This document shows positions 9,333-19,780 of a stretch of 46,331 nucleotides of DNA, one piece after another (within the stretch, counting starts at the first letter, position 1; the number at the start of each line of letters is the position of its first letter). The stretch spans positions 1 to 46,331 of the forward strand of contig JACQGN010000136.1 in the NCBI GenBank assembly GCA_016199545.1, read 5' to 3'. Below the pieces are notes generated by a model that searched no databases, had not been told where the DNA came from, and saw only the letters and a program-made list of their open reading frames with translations. This DNA is from Betaproteobacteria bacterium (lineage in GTDB: Bacteria; Pseudomonadota; Gammaproteobacteria; Burkholderiales; SG8-41). Made by a program: the position numbers and the translations under genes.

Positions 9333-10763
9333 ATGACAAGAGCAGAGAAGCAGGAAACGGTCGATCAGGAGCTCGTCGACATTGCGAAATACGTCTGCGA
9401 GTACAGGGTCGAAGATCCAAACGCCTATGCGGCGGCGCGCAGGTGTCTCGTCGACGCGCTGGCGTGTGCGTTCTGGGCATGGGAGCACCCCGAGTGCACG
9501 AAGCTGCTTGGCCCGATTGTGCCGGGCGCGACGGTCTGGCGCGGCGCCCGCGTGCCGGGCTCGAGGCTGGAACTCGATCCCGCGAGCGCCGCTTTCAATA
9601 TCGGCACGCTCGTGCGCTGGCTCGACTACAACGACACGTTCACCGCGGCACAGGGCAGCCACCCGTCCGACACGCTCGCCGGCATTGTGGCGACTGCCGA
9701 TTATCTGAGCCGGGGGCGGCTCCTCGAGCAGCGCCCGCCGCTCACGATGAAAGACGTGCTGGAGGCGCTGATCAAGGCCTACGAGATCCAGGGCTGCATT
9801 GCGATCGAAAACGACTTCAACGCGATCGGCGTCGATCACATCATACTCACGCGCGTCGCCGTGGCTGCCGTCGTGACGCGGCTGCTCGGCGGAACTTACG
9901 ATGAAGTCTTCAGCGCCGCATCGAACGCCTGGATGGATCCGAACCTGCGCGTCTACAGACAGGCGTCCGGCACCGGCCCGCGCAAAGGCTGGGCGGCAGC
10001 CGATGCTTCCGCGCAGTCGGTGCGCCTCGCGTACATGGCGTTGCGAGGTGAGCCCGGCTACGCACAGGCGCTGTCGGCAAAAAAATGGGGCTTCTACGAC
10101 GTTTTGATGCACGGCGAACGCTTCAAGTTCCAGCGCCCGTACGGCGAATACGTCATCCAGAACGCGATGCTGAAGTTCGTCCCGGCCGGCATGCACGGAC
10201 AGTCCGCGGTCGAATGCGCCTTCCTCCAGCATCCGCGCGTGAAGGACCGCCTCGGCGACATCGATGGAATCCAGATCTTCAGCCAGCGCGCGCTGATGGG
10301 CGTCATGGACAAGACGGGCCCGCTCAGGAATCCCGCCGACCGCGACCACTGCGTGCAGTACGTCACCGCGATCGGCCTCATCTCCGGCAAGCTGCACCCG
10401 CTGGACTACGAAGATGATGTCGCAGCCGATCCGCGCATCGATGCGCTGCGCGAGAAAATGACCGTCACCGAGGACCCGCGCTTCACTCAGGGCTTCTACG
10501 ACCCCGCCAGGCGCTCCAGCGCGAACGGGCTGCAGATCCTTTTCAAGGACGGCACCAGCACGCCGCGCGTCGATGTTGAGTTTCCCGCCGGGCATCCGCG
10601 GCGCCGCAACGAGACCGCCGGGATTTTCCGCCGCAAGTTCGTCGATTCGCTGAACCTGCGCTTTGCGCCGAAGCAGAGGGACCGCATACTAGAGTTCTGC
10701 GACGATCAGGCGCGATTCGAAGCGACGCCCGTGAACGAATTCATGGACGCGTTTGTCGTCTGA
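9333..10763 (+). CDS. MmgE/PrpD family protein (2-methylcitrate dehydratase-like), copy 1
   Basis: ALACAFWAWEHPEC..., WLDYNDTFTAAQGSHPSDTLAGI, GWAAADASAQSVRLAYMALRG. Confidence 0.85.
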   Translation: MTRAEKQETVDQELVDIAKYVCEYRVEDPNAYAAARRCLVDALACAFWAWEHPECTKLLGPIVPGATVWRGARVPGSRLELDPASAAFNIGTLVRWLDYNDTFTAAQGSHPSDTLAGIVATADYLSRGRLLEQRPPLTMKDVLEALIKAYEIQGCIAIENDFNAIGVDHIILTRVAVAAVVTRLLGGTYDEVFSAASNAWMDPNLRVYRQASGTGPRKGWAAADASAQSVRLAYMALRGEPGYAQALSAKKWGFYDVLMHGERFKFQRPYGEYVIQNAMLKFVPAGMHGQSAVECAFLQHPRVKDRLGDIDGIQIFSQRALMGVMDKTGPLRNPADRDHCVQYVTAIGLISGKLHPLDYEDDVAADPRIDALREKMTVTEDPRFTQGFYDPARRSSANGLQILFKDGTSTPRVDVEFPAGHPRRRNETAGIFRRKFVDSLNLRFAPKQRDRILEFCDDQARFEATPVNEFMDAFVV

Positions 10764-11726
10764 TCAGTCGATGCGGACGTTGGCCTTGCGGATGATGTCG
10801 CCGTAGAGCTTGAATTCCCGGCGTAGATACTCGGCGTACGCTTCCGGCGTGCCCGCGACGATCTGCATGCCCCGGTTGCTCAGCGGCTCGCGCACGCCCG
10901 GCTCGTTGAGTATGCGCACGATCTCGCGGTTGAGTCTTTCGACGATAGGCCGCGGCGTGCCGGCAGGCACCAGCACGCCGAAGCACGTGACCGCCTCGTA
11001 GCCCGGCACCCCCGCTTCACGCATCGTGGGGATGTCAGGCGCCATGGACGAGCGCTCGAGCGAGCCCACACCCAGAATCTTCAACCTGCGGTTGCGGGCA
11101 TGCAGCAGCACGACGGGAAGATTCTCGAATGTGAGCTGAACCTCTCCTCCCATCAGCGCGGTCGTCGCCTGCGCACTGCCTTTGAACGGGACGTGGACGA
11201 TGTCCGTGCCGGTGAGCAGCTTGAATTGCTCTCCTGCCATGTGGCCCGTCGCTCCCGTCCCCGAGCTGCCGAAAAGCAACGAGCCGGGTTTGGCTTTCGC
11301 CAGCGCGATCACGTCTTTCACGGAGTTCGCGGGAGAAGACATGCTGGCAGTGAGCGTGAATGGGCTCAACGTCGCCTGGACCACTGGCGTGAAATCGCGA
11401 GCAGGATCGTAGGTGAGCTTCCCGAGGTGCGGATTGATGCTGAGCGAGCCCGGGGAACCGAGCAGCAGCGTGTGCCCGTCTGCCGGCGCCCGCGCCGCGA
11501 TCTCGCTCCCCACTATGCCGCCTGCGCCGCCGCGGTTGTCCACCACCACGGGCTGCCCGAGTGCTTCACGCAGCCGGGTGGAAATCGTTCGCGCCAGCAG
11601 ATCCGTGCCGCCGCCCGGCGGAAACGGCACGATGAAGCGGATGGGGCGTGACGGATACGGCTGAGCAGCACAGGCGAAAGACAGAACGAGCGCTGCCACG
11701 GCTACAACGAATTTCACGGACTTCAT
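10764..11726 (-). CDS. Bug-family TTT substrate-binding protein
   Basis: AAQPYPSRPIRFIVPFPPGGGTDLLARTISTRLREALGQPVVVDNRGGAGG. Confidence 0.95.
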   Translation of the reverse strand: MKSVKFVVAVAALVLSFACAAQPYPSRPIRFIVPFPPGGGTDLLARTISTRLREALGQPVVVDNRGGAGGIVGSEIAARAPADGHTLLLGSPGSLSINPHLGKLTYDPARDFTPVVQATLSPFTLTASMSSPANSVKDVIALAKAKPGSLLFGSSGTGATGHMAGEQFKLLTGTDIVHVPFKGSAQATTALMGGEVQLTFENLPVVLLHARNRRLKILGVGSLERSSMAPDIPTMREAGVPGYEAVTCFGVLVPAGTPRPIVERLNREIVRILNEPGVREPLSNRGMQIVAGTPEAYAEYLRREFKLYGDIIRKANVRID

Positions 11727-11811
11727 GCCTGCTCCCGCCTCCTCACAAGAAAACCGCGATAATTGTTCGCGCAGGGTTGCGGCCGCGCTGAGGCCGCGCC
11801 CACGCGGACAG

Positions 11812-12603
11812 CTACAGTCCTAATCCGCCATCAAGAAGTATGGTCTGCCCCGTCATATAGTCCGACGCACTCGATGCAAGGTACAGCGCCAGCAGTCCAA
11901 CTTCGCGCAGCCGTCCGGGCCGTTTGAGCGGCACTGTTTGCTCCGCGCGCTGCGTGCTTTGCCGGAAGCGCTCTTCTCCTGAGGTGACGATGTCCGGAAA
12001 CATGCCGGGCGCGATGGCGTTGACGTGCACGTTGTAGGGCGCCCATTCGAGCGCCTGCGCGCGCGTGAATCCGGCAAGCGCAGTCTTGGCCGTAGTGTAG
12101 AGCACCATGTCCCGGCCGCCCTGATGCGCGGTCCACGCCGCGATGTTGATGACCTTTCCGGAGCGGCGGGCCAGCAGGTGCGGGCCGACGGCGCGCGTGC
12201 AAAGCAGCGCCTCCGTCAAATTGATGTCCATGATGGAGCGCAGGTCATCATCTGAAGCACCCGTGCTGCCCTCTTTGCCCGGCAACGCAACCAGCGGCTT
12301 GCGGATGGCGTCCCCCAATGCATTGACCAGCACGTCGATGCGCCCGAAGGTGGAAAGAACGGAATCCACGGCCTTCTTCACGTCGTCCGCCTTCGTGACA
12401 TCGGCGATGACCGGAACGACACGCCTGCCGGATGCCTTGGCGATCTCCGCCGCGGTGCCGTTGACGTACTTGGGCGTCAAGGCATTCAGCGCCACGTCGG
12501 CACCGGCTTCGGCGAGTACCTGCGCGATACCTTTGCCGATGCCCCGCCCGGCTCCCGTGATGAAGACAACTTTCCCTGTGACATCGTATTCGGCAGGCAT
12601 CAT
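11812..12603 (-). CDS. SDR family oxidoreductase
   Basis: GKVVFITGAGRGIGKGIAQVLAEAGADVALNA, DVLVNALGDA, YTTAKTALAGFTRAQALEWAPYNVHVNAIAPG, GQTILLDGGLGL. Confidence 0.93.
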   Translation of the reverse strand: MMPAEYDVTGKVVFITGAGRGIGKGIAQVLAEAGADVALNALTPKYVNGTAAEIAKASGRRVVPVIADVTKADDVKKAVDSVLSTFGRIDVLVNALGDAIRKPLVALPGKEGSTGASDDDLRSIMDINLTEALLCTRAVGPHLLARRSGKVINIAAWTAHQGGRDMVLYTTAKTALAGFTRAQALEWAPYNVHVNAIAPGMFPDIVTSGEERFRQSTQRAEQTVPLKRPGRLREVGLLALYLASSASDYMTGQTILLDGGLGL

Positions 12604-12666
12604 GGCGCAATCTCCAATCTATTGATTGTCGTGCAAATGCCTGACAATCCATTTGCACCTCGAATT

Positions 12667-12704
12667 CCCCCTCTCCACTCGGGAGAGGGGCACGGGGTGA
12701 GGGG
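12667..12704. repeat. CCCTCTCC-actc-GGGAGAGGGG-type hairpin repeat, possible terminator or REP-like element
   Basis: CCCCTCTCC/GGAGAGGGG inverted repeat in the intergenic gap between the SDR gene and the enolase-superfamily gene. Confidence 0.5.
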
Positions 12705-12793
12705 ATGAGCTTCGTCAGGCATTATCACGATGCTCATTAGGTTGGCGGAAAGGTTACACTGACGCTGTTTGCAGGACAAGCAAGGGGAAGGAA

Positions 12794-14008
12794 ATGAAGA
12801 TCACCAAACTGGACACCCTCATCGTCGATGGCGGCTGGCGCGCGTGGACGTACGTGAAGGTGGAAACGGACGAGGGCATCACCGGCTGGGGCGAGTGCTC
12901 GGATACGCGCGTGCCGCACGCGGTCGAGGGCATGGTGCGCGATTTTGCAAACGTGCTGATCGGACAGGATCCGCGCGCGTTCGAGACCCGCTTCATCGAC
13001 ATGGCGCGGCTCACGCGTTCCAGCCCCGGCGGCATTGCCGCACGGGCGATGGCCGGCGTCGAGTGCGCGCTGGTGGACATCGCAGCGCGTGCGCGCAATA
13101 TTTCCGTGACCGAACTTCTCGGCGGCCCTACGCGTGACCGGGTGCGGCTCTACTGGTCGCATTGCGGCACCACGCGCGTGCGCCATCACAACCTCGTCGG
13201 CGCGCCGCCGATCAAAAGCTGGGATGAGGTGACAGCGCTCGGCAAGGAGGTGGTGGCGCGTGGCTTCACGGCGTTGAAGACCAACATTGTGATGCCCGGC
13301 AAGGGCGGCACCTGGTTCAGCGGCTTTGACGGCGCCATGGGGCCGACCGACGAGTGGGCGCCGAACTGGCTCATCGCGCACATCGAAAAACACATCGGCA
13401 CGCTGCGTGACGCCGTCGGCCCCGATGTGGATATCAATCTTGACCTCAACTGGCATTTCAAGCCCGAAGCATGCACGCGCATCGCCAAGGCGCTGGAACC
13501 GTTCAACCTGCACTGGCTGGAAATCGATACCACCAATCCGCAGGCGCTGGCGCAAATCAGGCAATCGAGCGGCACGCGCATCTGCACCGGCGAGACGCTC
13601 ATCCACATGAAAGAGTATCTGCCGTTCTTTCAGTGCAACGCCGCCGACGTGTATATGCTCGACGTGCCCTGGAACGGCATCGCGCAGGGCAAGAAGGTCG
13701 GCGACCTCGCGGCGACCTTCCAGGTGAACGTCGCGCCGCACAACCACTACAGCCATCTCTCCACGCACATGAGCGCCGCTCTGTGCGCGACGCTGTCCAA
13801 CGTACGCATCATGGAGATCGACATCGACGACGTGCCGTGGAAAGACGAGTTGGTAACGCACGCGCCGGAAATCAAGGACGGCTACATGACGATACCCAAG
13901 CGGCCGGGCTGGGGCACTGGGATCAACGAGGAAGTCGCACGCGCGCATCCCTGGGATGCACGGAAGTCGCTGCATACCAAGAATCTGTCGCCTATGAAGA
14001 GCTATTAA
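12794..14008 (+). CDS. Mandelate racemase/muconate lactonizing enzyme (enolase superfamily) protein
   Basis: MKITKLDTLIVDGGWRAWTYVKVETDEGITGWGE; DINLDLNWHF; GTRICTGETL; APHNHYSHLSTHMS. Confidence 0.9.
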   Translation: MKITKLDTLIVDGGWRAWTYVKVETDEGITGWGECSDTRVPHAVEGMVRDFANVLIGQDPRAFETRFIDMARLTRSSPGGIAARAMAGVECALVDIAARARNISVTELLGGPTRDRVRLYWSHCGTTRVRHHNLVGAPPIKSWDEVTALGKEVVARGFTALKTNIVMPGKGGTWFSGFDGAMGPTDEWAPNWLIAHIEKHIGTLRDAVGPDVDINLDLNWHFKPEACTRIAKALEPFNLHWLEIDTTNPQALAQIRQSSGTRICTGETLIHMKEYLPFFQCNAADVYMLDVPWNGIAQGKKVGDLAATFQVNVAPHNHYSHLSTHMSAALCATLSNVRIMEIDIDDVPWKDELVTHAPEIKDGYMTIPKRPGWGTGINEEVARAHPWDARKSLHTKNLSPMKSY

Positions 14009-14028
14009 GCGTAGTCGGCGCGGCAACG

Positions 14029-14274
14029 TTACTCCCCGCGTATGCCCGCCTGCTTGTTGACGCGGCCCCAGCGTTTCGTCTCGGCGCGGACGTGCGCGGC
14101 GAATTTGGTAGGCGAGCCGCCCACTGCTACCGAGCTGTCGGCCCTCAGGCGTTTACCCAGCTCGGGCGAGTGAAACGCGCTCGCGATCTGCTTCGAAAGC
14201 CGCTCAACCAGCGCGGTCGGCGTGCGCTGCGGGGCGATGATGCTGTGCCAGTTGAGGACCGCGACGCCGTTCAC
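14029..14274 (-). pseudogene. C-terminal fragment of a Bug-family substrate-binding protein
   Basis: MNGVAVLNWHSIIAPQRTPTALVERLSKQIASAFHSPELGKRLRADSSVAVGGSPTKFAAHVRAETKRWGRV. Confidence 0.7.
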
Positions 14275-14289
14275 GCCACCTTCCGCGAA

Positions 14290-14650
14290 AGTCGGCGCCT
14301 CGGAATGCGTCGGTATACGCTTTGGTGAAGAGCGGTCACGCCCCCGCCCTGATCCTTGTAACTGATCATGCGCCGGCTCGCGTCGTAGCCGAATTCGACA
14401 AAGCGGCGCGCGGGGTCCGTGATGCGCGTGATGAGCGGGGGCGTGCCAGTCTGCCGCGTGAACAGGTAGACCTTGCCCGCGGCGTCGGTCAATCTCATCA
14501 GGAAGCTCAAACCGTCAAGCTACAGCGTGGTGCGGTTGCCGGCGAGATCCCTCAGCGCAAGCAGGCGCCCGGCAGCGTCGAACGCATACTGCGTGCTGTC
14601 CGCCACTTTAAGTGTTCTGCCGCTCGCGGTGGGCGTCACCTCCATCTCGA
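14290..14650 (-). pseudogene. RHS/YD-repeat protein fragment
   Basis: Minus-strand reading STQYAFDAAGRLLALRDLAGNRTTL*LDGLSFLMRLTDAAGKVYLFTRQTGTPPLITRITDPARRFVEFGYDASRRMISYKDQGG contains YD/RHS-type repeats with an internal TAG. Confidence 0.6.
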
Positions 14651-15130
14651 TTATCGGTTTATCGGTGCTATAAAATCGGCTTTGCCGCGCAATCTAAAGT
14701 TCACAGCCCAGCACCGGCGTTAAGTGCCGCCTTCATGCGGCTGACGGCGTCCATCGGCGCGTATGTTCACTGCGTCCCATTACGAAAAGCATTTTGCGGC
14801 ACGTCGAGAAACTCAGCGGGCGGGCCGTTCACTTAATGAAGGACGGCCCCCATTCATTGCTTGCCACTACCCAATCGCGCGTCACACCCATGCGGCAGTT
14901 GTGCGCGGGTGACGGAAAGACGGTGGGGGCAACTATGAGGGCAGCGCGCGCTATTTGATCGCGGTTTTTCCGCTATGATTCGATAGTGCCCTTGGCATTG
15001 TTTTCAGCAAGCTCCGGGTTAGTCAGCGCTCATGCCGAAGCACGCCAAGGTTTGAGCTAGGTTATAGTAGCCGATCGAAAGGGCGAGCAGGGGGCTGTCT
15101 GACAAGAGCGGAAAGGAAAGGTTTCATATT

Positions 15131-15658
15131 ATGAACATTCTTGATCCAACCATTGCGACGGCGCGGGACCATATCGACTACGTGGCGCGCCCGAAGAGCC
15201 TTGCGGGATTGCGCATCGGACTTATCGAAAACACCAAGAAAAACGCAGAAGCCGTTTTGCGGAAGGTGGCCGAGAGACTGGAAGCCTCCCATGGCATGAG
15301 CTTGGAAGTGTTGGTGCGCAAGCCCCAGCGTGCGCCGCTCAAGGACGCCCAGATTGCCGAACTCAAGGGAAGAACGGACTTCGTGATCGCGGGAGTCGGT
15401 GACTGAGGGGCATGTTCGTCGGGCAGTTTGCTCGACGCGGTCATACTCGAAAAAGCAGGAATTCCGGCGGTCCCGATCATAACGGATGCTTTCGAAGCCA
15501 CGGCCAAGGAAATGGCCGGCCTGTGGGGCGTACCGGATTTCCGCTTTGTGATGATGCCACATCCGCTTGCCAGCCTGACGCTGGGCGACCTTGAGCGGCG
15601 CACCGATGGGTTGCTCAACCAAGTGCTCAAGTTGTTGCAGGAAGGCCAACCGGATTAA
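15131..15658 (+). CDS. Putative selenoprotein, UGSC family (copy 2); TGA 15404-15406 read as Sec (GVGD-U-GAC)
   Basis: ORFs 15131-15406 and 15428-15658 in the same frame; DFVIAGVGD-U-GACSSGSLLDAVILEKAGIPAVPII; strong hairpin after TGA; partner family gene directly downstream. Confidence 0.92.
15417..15437 (+). promoter_or_regulatory. Candidate bSECIS hairpin, copy 2 (CGTCGGGCA-gtt-TGCTCGACG)
   Basis: 9 bp stem (one G.U), 3 nt loop, stem begins 10 nt after TGA. Confidence 0.75.
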
Positions 15659-15696
15659 CACGGGGCAGATGCGGAAATCCGTGAGGAGGAGAAGAA

Positions 15697-16770
15697 TTGG
15701 CAAGCACAACAGGCGCGACGTCAGGGCTTACCGAGGCTGAAGGCGAAGCTTGTATTCCGGTGAATGCTTCGGAACAGATCGAGTTTTGCTTCACGCGTGG
15801 GTGGACCGATGGTTTGCCAGTAGTTCCGGCGACACGCGCATTGGTCAACGACATGCTCGAAGGGGGCGGTCTGAGGCCCGAGACCGTGATTGCCGAAATG
15901 CCATCGCGGAAAGTTTCCGTCACCGCGGAAAAAGTGGCCATCAACGCGGTCATGGCAGGCTGCAAACCGGAATACATGCCAGTTGTGAGCGCCGCGGTGA
16001 AAGCGCTCGCAGCACCCGAGTTCGGCCTCCATCACGTCGCCTCGGCGCTGGCCGGGCCGACGATCGTGATCCTTGTTAATGGCCCGATTGCAAAAAAACT
16101 TGGGATCAATGCCGCCGGCAATCTGTTTGGCCCAGGAGTCCGCGCGAATGCAACCATCGGTCGAGCACTAAGGCTGGTGCTGCTTAACTGCCTGAAATAC
16201 AGCCCCGGAATTTCCGACCGCGCGACCATGGGCACACCTGGCAAGTATACGTGCTGTATCGCCGAAAACGAGGAAGACCACCCATGGGAACCATGGCACG
16301 TGGAACGGGGCTTCAATCGGGAAGACAGCACGGTCACGCTGGTTGCGGCGAACACCATGATCCAGATCTGGAATTACGGCAATCATGAACAGTTGCTGCG
16401 CTCCGTCGGTGATGCCCTGTCGTACTTGGGATCGATTGCGATTCTCGGGCAAACACCGGGCGCTGTCGTGTTGGGCGGTGAGCACGCGGAACTCTTGCGC
16501 GCGAGCGGCTGGTGCAAGAAACAAGTTCGCGAGTTCATCGTTCAATGCACGGGGCGCAGCGTGGCCGATCTCAAGCGTACCGGTCGTGTGGACGGCGACG
16601 TCGTTTCAGACGATGAAGTGACGTTGCACTATGCCATGGATACGCCAGAAGACTTAATGCTCATTTGTGCCGGCAGCCCCATTGGCGCGCTTTCCATGGT
16701 GCTGCCGGGATTCGGCTCATCGAAGACGGCGGGACGCAGTCCGGCGATTTTGATCGATGCTCCTCGCTGA
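15697..16770 (+). CDS. Conserved uncharacterised protein, UGSC-partner family (copy B)
   Basis: WTDGLPVVPATRALVNDML, NAVMAGCKPEYMPVV, VRANATIGRALRLVLLNC, YTCCIAENEEDHPWEPWHV. Confidence 0.85.
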   Translation: MASTTGATSGLTEAEGEACIPVNASEQIEFCFTRGWTDGLPVVPATRALVNDMLEGGGLRPETVIAEMPSRKVSVTAEKVAINAVMAGCKPEYMPVVSAAVKALAAPEFGLHHVASALAGPTIVILVNGPIAKKLGINAAGNLFGPGVRANATIGRALRLVLLNCLKYSPGISDRATMGTPGKYTCCIAENEEDHPWEPWHVERGFNREDSTVTLVAANTMIQIWNYGNHEQLLRSVGDALSYLGSIAILGQTPGAVVLGGEHAELLRASGWCKKQVREFIVQCTGRSVADLKRTGRVDGDVVSDDEVTLHYAMDTPEDLMLICAGSPIGALSMVLPGFGSSKTAGRSPAILIDAPR

Positions 16771-17011
16771 GAGATAGAGTGGGCGGGGGCGCCGATTCGG
16801 CCCGCGCGGGAGCAGGAAGGCGCTTCGAGATTTGCTGGCCGCTGACGAAACGCTCGCGGGAATCGCGGCATTCCGTGGTACGCGTCGGGCATGCTCTTTT
16901 TGGGAAGCCTGCTGAACGTGACAAAGGAACGACGCAATGGAACGCAAGACTGGGCCGGTCAGCCAGCCACATTGATCTGTGGTTTCGCATCGTTGTTATG
17001 ATGGCAAGCTG

Positions 17012-18319
17012 ATGAGACCGATGGCTGCAAGGAAGTCGGGCACACCATTGCACGAGCTTTCCGCCGCCGAAATTATTGAGGCCGTTGCAACCGGCGATAC
17101 GACTTGCGAAGCAGTCGCACGCGCGTGCCTGGACCGGATTGCCGCGCGCGAGCCGCATGTGCAGGCTTGGCATTACCTCAATCCCGAGCAGGTGATCGCC
17201 CAAGCGCGGGCCCTCGACAAAAGCGGCAAGCGCGGGCCACTCCTCGGCGTGCCATTCGGCGTCAAGGACATCATTGATACTTGCGACATGCCGACCGAGT
17301 ACGGCTCGCCGATCTATGTCGGGCATCGACCAGCGAGTGACGCCGCCTGCGTTGCGCTGAGCCGCAAAGCCGGCGGTGTGTTGATGGGCAAGACCGTGAC
17401 CACCGAGTTCGCGAATCGGCACCCCGGGAAGACCCGCAATCCATTGGACCCTGCGCGCACTCCCGGCGGATCCTCGAGTGGGTCGGCGGCTTCCGTCGCT
17501 GACTACATGGTCCCGGTTGCCCTCGGTACCCAGATCACGGGATCCACCATCAAGCCTGCGTCGTTCTGCGGCGTATTCGGTTATCGCCCGACCTACGGCG
17601 ACTTGCGTTGCGCCGGCGTCAAGGAAGCCTCAGGCTCTCTCGATACACTTGGGTTGTATGCGCGTTCGATTGAGGACATCTCGCTATATCGCGATGTCTT
17701 ACTCGGCATCGAACCGGAGCCGATCCCGAGTGATGTGCCCGTTCCCAAGGTCGGTTTCTGTCGCACTACGTTATGGCATACCGTCGAGCCGACGACGCAG
17801 AAGCTGCTCGAAGATGCGGCACAACGGCTGGCGCGAGCCGGTTCCAGGGTCGAGGACGTGAACCTGCCGCCCGAGTTCGGGGGTATTCCGGAGGCGCATC
17901 GCTGGATTTCAAGCTTCGAATTCTCCCGAAATTTCACCTGGGAGATCGAGAATTATTGGGGCAAGATCAGCGAAACCTTGCGCAATGGCCGCTTGAAGCA
18001 TGGTCTGTCGTGCACCTTTGACCAATACCGCAGAGCCCGAGAGTTCGCTGCGCACTGCCGGCGCCAGCTCAGAACCGCTTTTGATCAGCATGACGTGCTG
18101 CTTACGGCACCCGTGGTTGGCGAGGCGCCCATCGGCTTGGACGATACCGGCAACTCGGCTCTCTGCGCGATCTGGACGACCGTGCATGTGCCGGTTCTGA
18201 CCGTTCCGGCATTTACCGGTTCGAACGGCCTGCCAATCGGTGCGCAGCTCATTGGCAGGGGCGGTGACGACCGCAAGCTCTTCGCGAACGCACACTGGAT
18301 CTATCGCCAACTGCGTTAA
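17012..18319 (+). CDS. Amidase (amidase signature family)
   Basis: GVPFGVKDIIDT, DPARTPGGSSSGSAASVADYMVPVALGTQITGSTIKPASFCGVFGYRPTYG. Confidence 0.93.
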   Translation: MRPMAARKSGTPLHELSAAEIIEAVATGDTTCEAVARACLDRIAAREPHVQAWHYLNPEQVIAQARALDKSGKRGPLLGVPFGVKDIIDTCDMPTEYGSPIYVGHRPASDAACVALSRKAGGVLMGKTVTTEFANRHPGKTRNPLDPARTPGGSSSGSAASVADYMVPVALGTQITGSTIKPASFCGVFGYRPTYGDLRCAGVKEASGSLDTLGLYARSIEDISLYRDVLLGIEPEPIPSDVPVPKVGFCRTTLWHTVEPTTQKLLEDAAQRLARAGSRVEDVNLPPEFGGIPEAHRWISSFEFSRNFTWEIENYWGKISETLRNGRLKHGLSCTFDQYRRAREFAAHCRRQLRTAFDQHDVLLTAPVVGEAPIGLDDTGNSALCAIWTTVHVPVLTVPAFTGSNGLPIGAQLIGRGGDDRKLFANAHWIYRQLR

Positions 18320-18533
18320 TCGGACGCTTCCTTTTGACCCATGGCTATGCAAGTGCTAGTTTAGGGTACGTGGCAGAGTGTCGTACTCACTTCCCTCGGC
18401 TGCGGGTGAGGTTAAGGAGGGAAGTAATTCTGTCATACGCTCTTGGCACTTAGAGTTCCCGAGCGCATTGAGATGGAGCGGCGCGGCACCCACTCGAACT
18501 GAACGGATCGCATATCAACGTGAAGGAGAGTCT

Positions 18534-19475
18534 GTGGACACCGGCGTGAAAGGCGAAAGCGGGACGGCAACCACGAATTGGGGCGGCACGATACCCTATA
18601 TCGATCCGCATGTTCATATGGCCGATCTCGGTTGGGACGCGCTGGAATCGATGGGCATAGGCGGCATGGCCGCTGCGGTGAACCCGATGGCGCGGCCGGA
18701 CGTCGTTATCAAGAAGCGCTCCGGCGCGTTCGACGCAGACGACATATTGCGCTGCTGGGACCACATGCTGTGGTTGGCGGAGAGGTTCGAGAAGACGTTT
18801 TTCTACAAGGTTTATGTTGCCCTGTCCTGGGGCTCGAATTCGCGTGTTCACGATGTCGATCGGCTTCATCGTGCGCTGGCGGATTATCTCAAGCATGGAC
18901 GCGTGGTTGCCGTGGGAGAACTTGGGTTGGATCCCTATCAATGGAGCACCACTGTGTCTCAGGAGGACTCGGAGGCGATCATCGCGGAGCAGCTGTCGGT
19001 GGCAAAGGACCTGAACGTGCCTGTGGTGTTACACAGCCCCATGCTCAAATCCAGTGCGCACTATATCGAGGGGCCCAAACTTCCAGACGGTGCCCCGGCC
19101 TGGCCGTTCAAGGTCTCAACGGCAAAACGCACCTTCGCGATCGCGGAGAGAGTGGGGCTCGACCACACGCAGGTGGTCATCGACCATTCCGACAATGACC
19201 TGATCCAATGGGCTCTGGAGAACACCAACGCATATGTCGCCATCAGCGGAGCGTGCGTTTGGCGCGGGATCGCCCCATGGCAGGCCGCGCAGTGGGTCCA
19301 GAAATACGGGCCCGAGAGGATCATGGTCAATTCAGATGCGCATCAGCATCTTTCCATGGATGCTTTGTGGCTTCCCCGCACTATTCGGGAGATGCGCCGC
19401 GTGGGGTTGGAGGAACCAATCATCCGGCGTGTCGTTTACGAGAATCCGAAGAAGTTCTACCGGCTTTCGATTTAG
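18534..19475 (+). CDS. TatD-like amidohydrolase/metal-dependent hydrolase
   Basis: YIDPHVHMADLGWDALESMGIGGM, VAVGELGLDPYQWS, VVLHSPM, VVIDHSDNDL, INAG-like MVNSDAHQH; probable GTG start after aaggaga. Confidence 0.8.
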   Translation: MDTGVKGESGTATTNWGGTIPYIDPHVHMADLGWDALESMGIGGMAAAVNPMARPDVVIKKRSGAFDADDILRCWDHMLWLAERFEKTFFYKVYVALSWGSNSRVHDVDRLHRALADYLKHGRVVAVGELGLDPYQWSTTVSQEDSEAIIAEQLSVAKDLNVPVVLHSPMLKSSAHYIEGPKLPDGAPAWPFKVSTAKRTFAIAERVGLDHTQVVIDHSDNDLIQWALENTNAYVAISGACVWRGIAPWQAAQWVQKYGPERIMVNSDAHQHLSMDALWLPRTIREMRRVGLEEPIIRRVVYENPKKFYRLSI

Positions 19476-19780
19476 TAGCTTACTCTTGGGAACGAGTAGG
19501 AAGTCGGGTGCCACGTTACCTGTTCGCGTTAAAGGCAGATGGGCTGATCCGGAGCGGCTCGCGCCCGTCGAACGGGTCGGGCGGCACCTCCAGTTCTCCG
19601 ACGCGGCAACTGTTTGCCTCAAGAGTATGCCAAAAGGGACGAACATCGATATGCCGATTTCACGATCTCTTGGTACTACGGTTTCGCTGGGCAGGAGACG
19701 GCGCGGCGGGCGCGGTTAATGAGCTTGCGCGAACGCGAACGGCACGCGACCGATGATGGACGAACTGAGAGGAGGCTGAT

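Noticed and set aside
9138-10595. 485 aa minus-strand ORF
   Set aside because: Antisense to a recognisable MmgE/PrpD gene; composition typical of a shadow ORF.
12737-14026. 429 aa minus-strand ORF
   Set aside because: Antisense to the enolase-superfamily gene; shadow ORF.
14822-14852. GGGCCGT...ACGGCCC inverted repeat as a functional element
   Set aside because: Short stem with a long loop, no U-tract and no repeat elsewhere seen; could be chance in GC-rich DNA.
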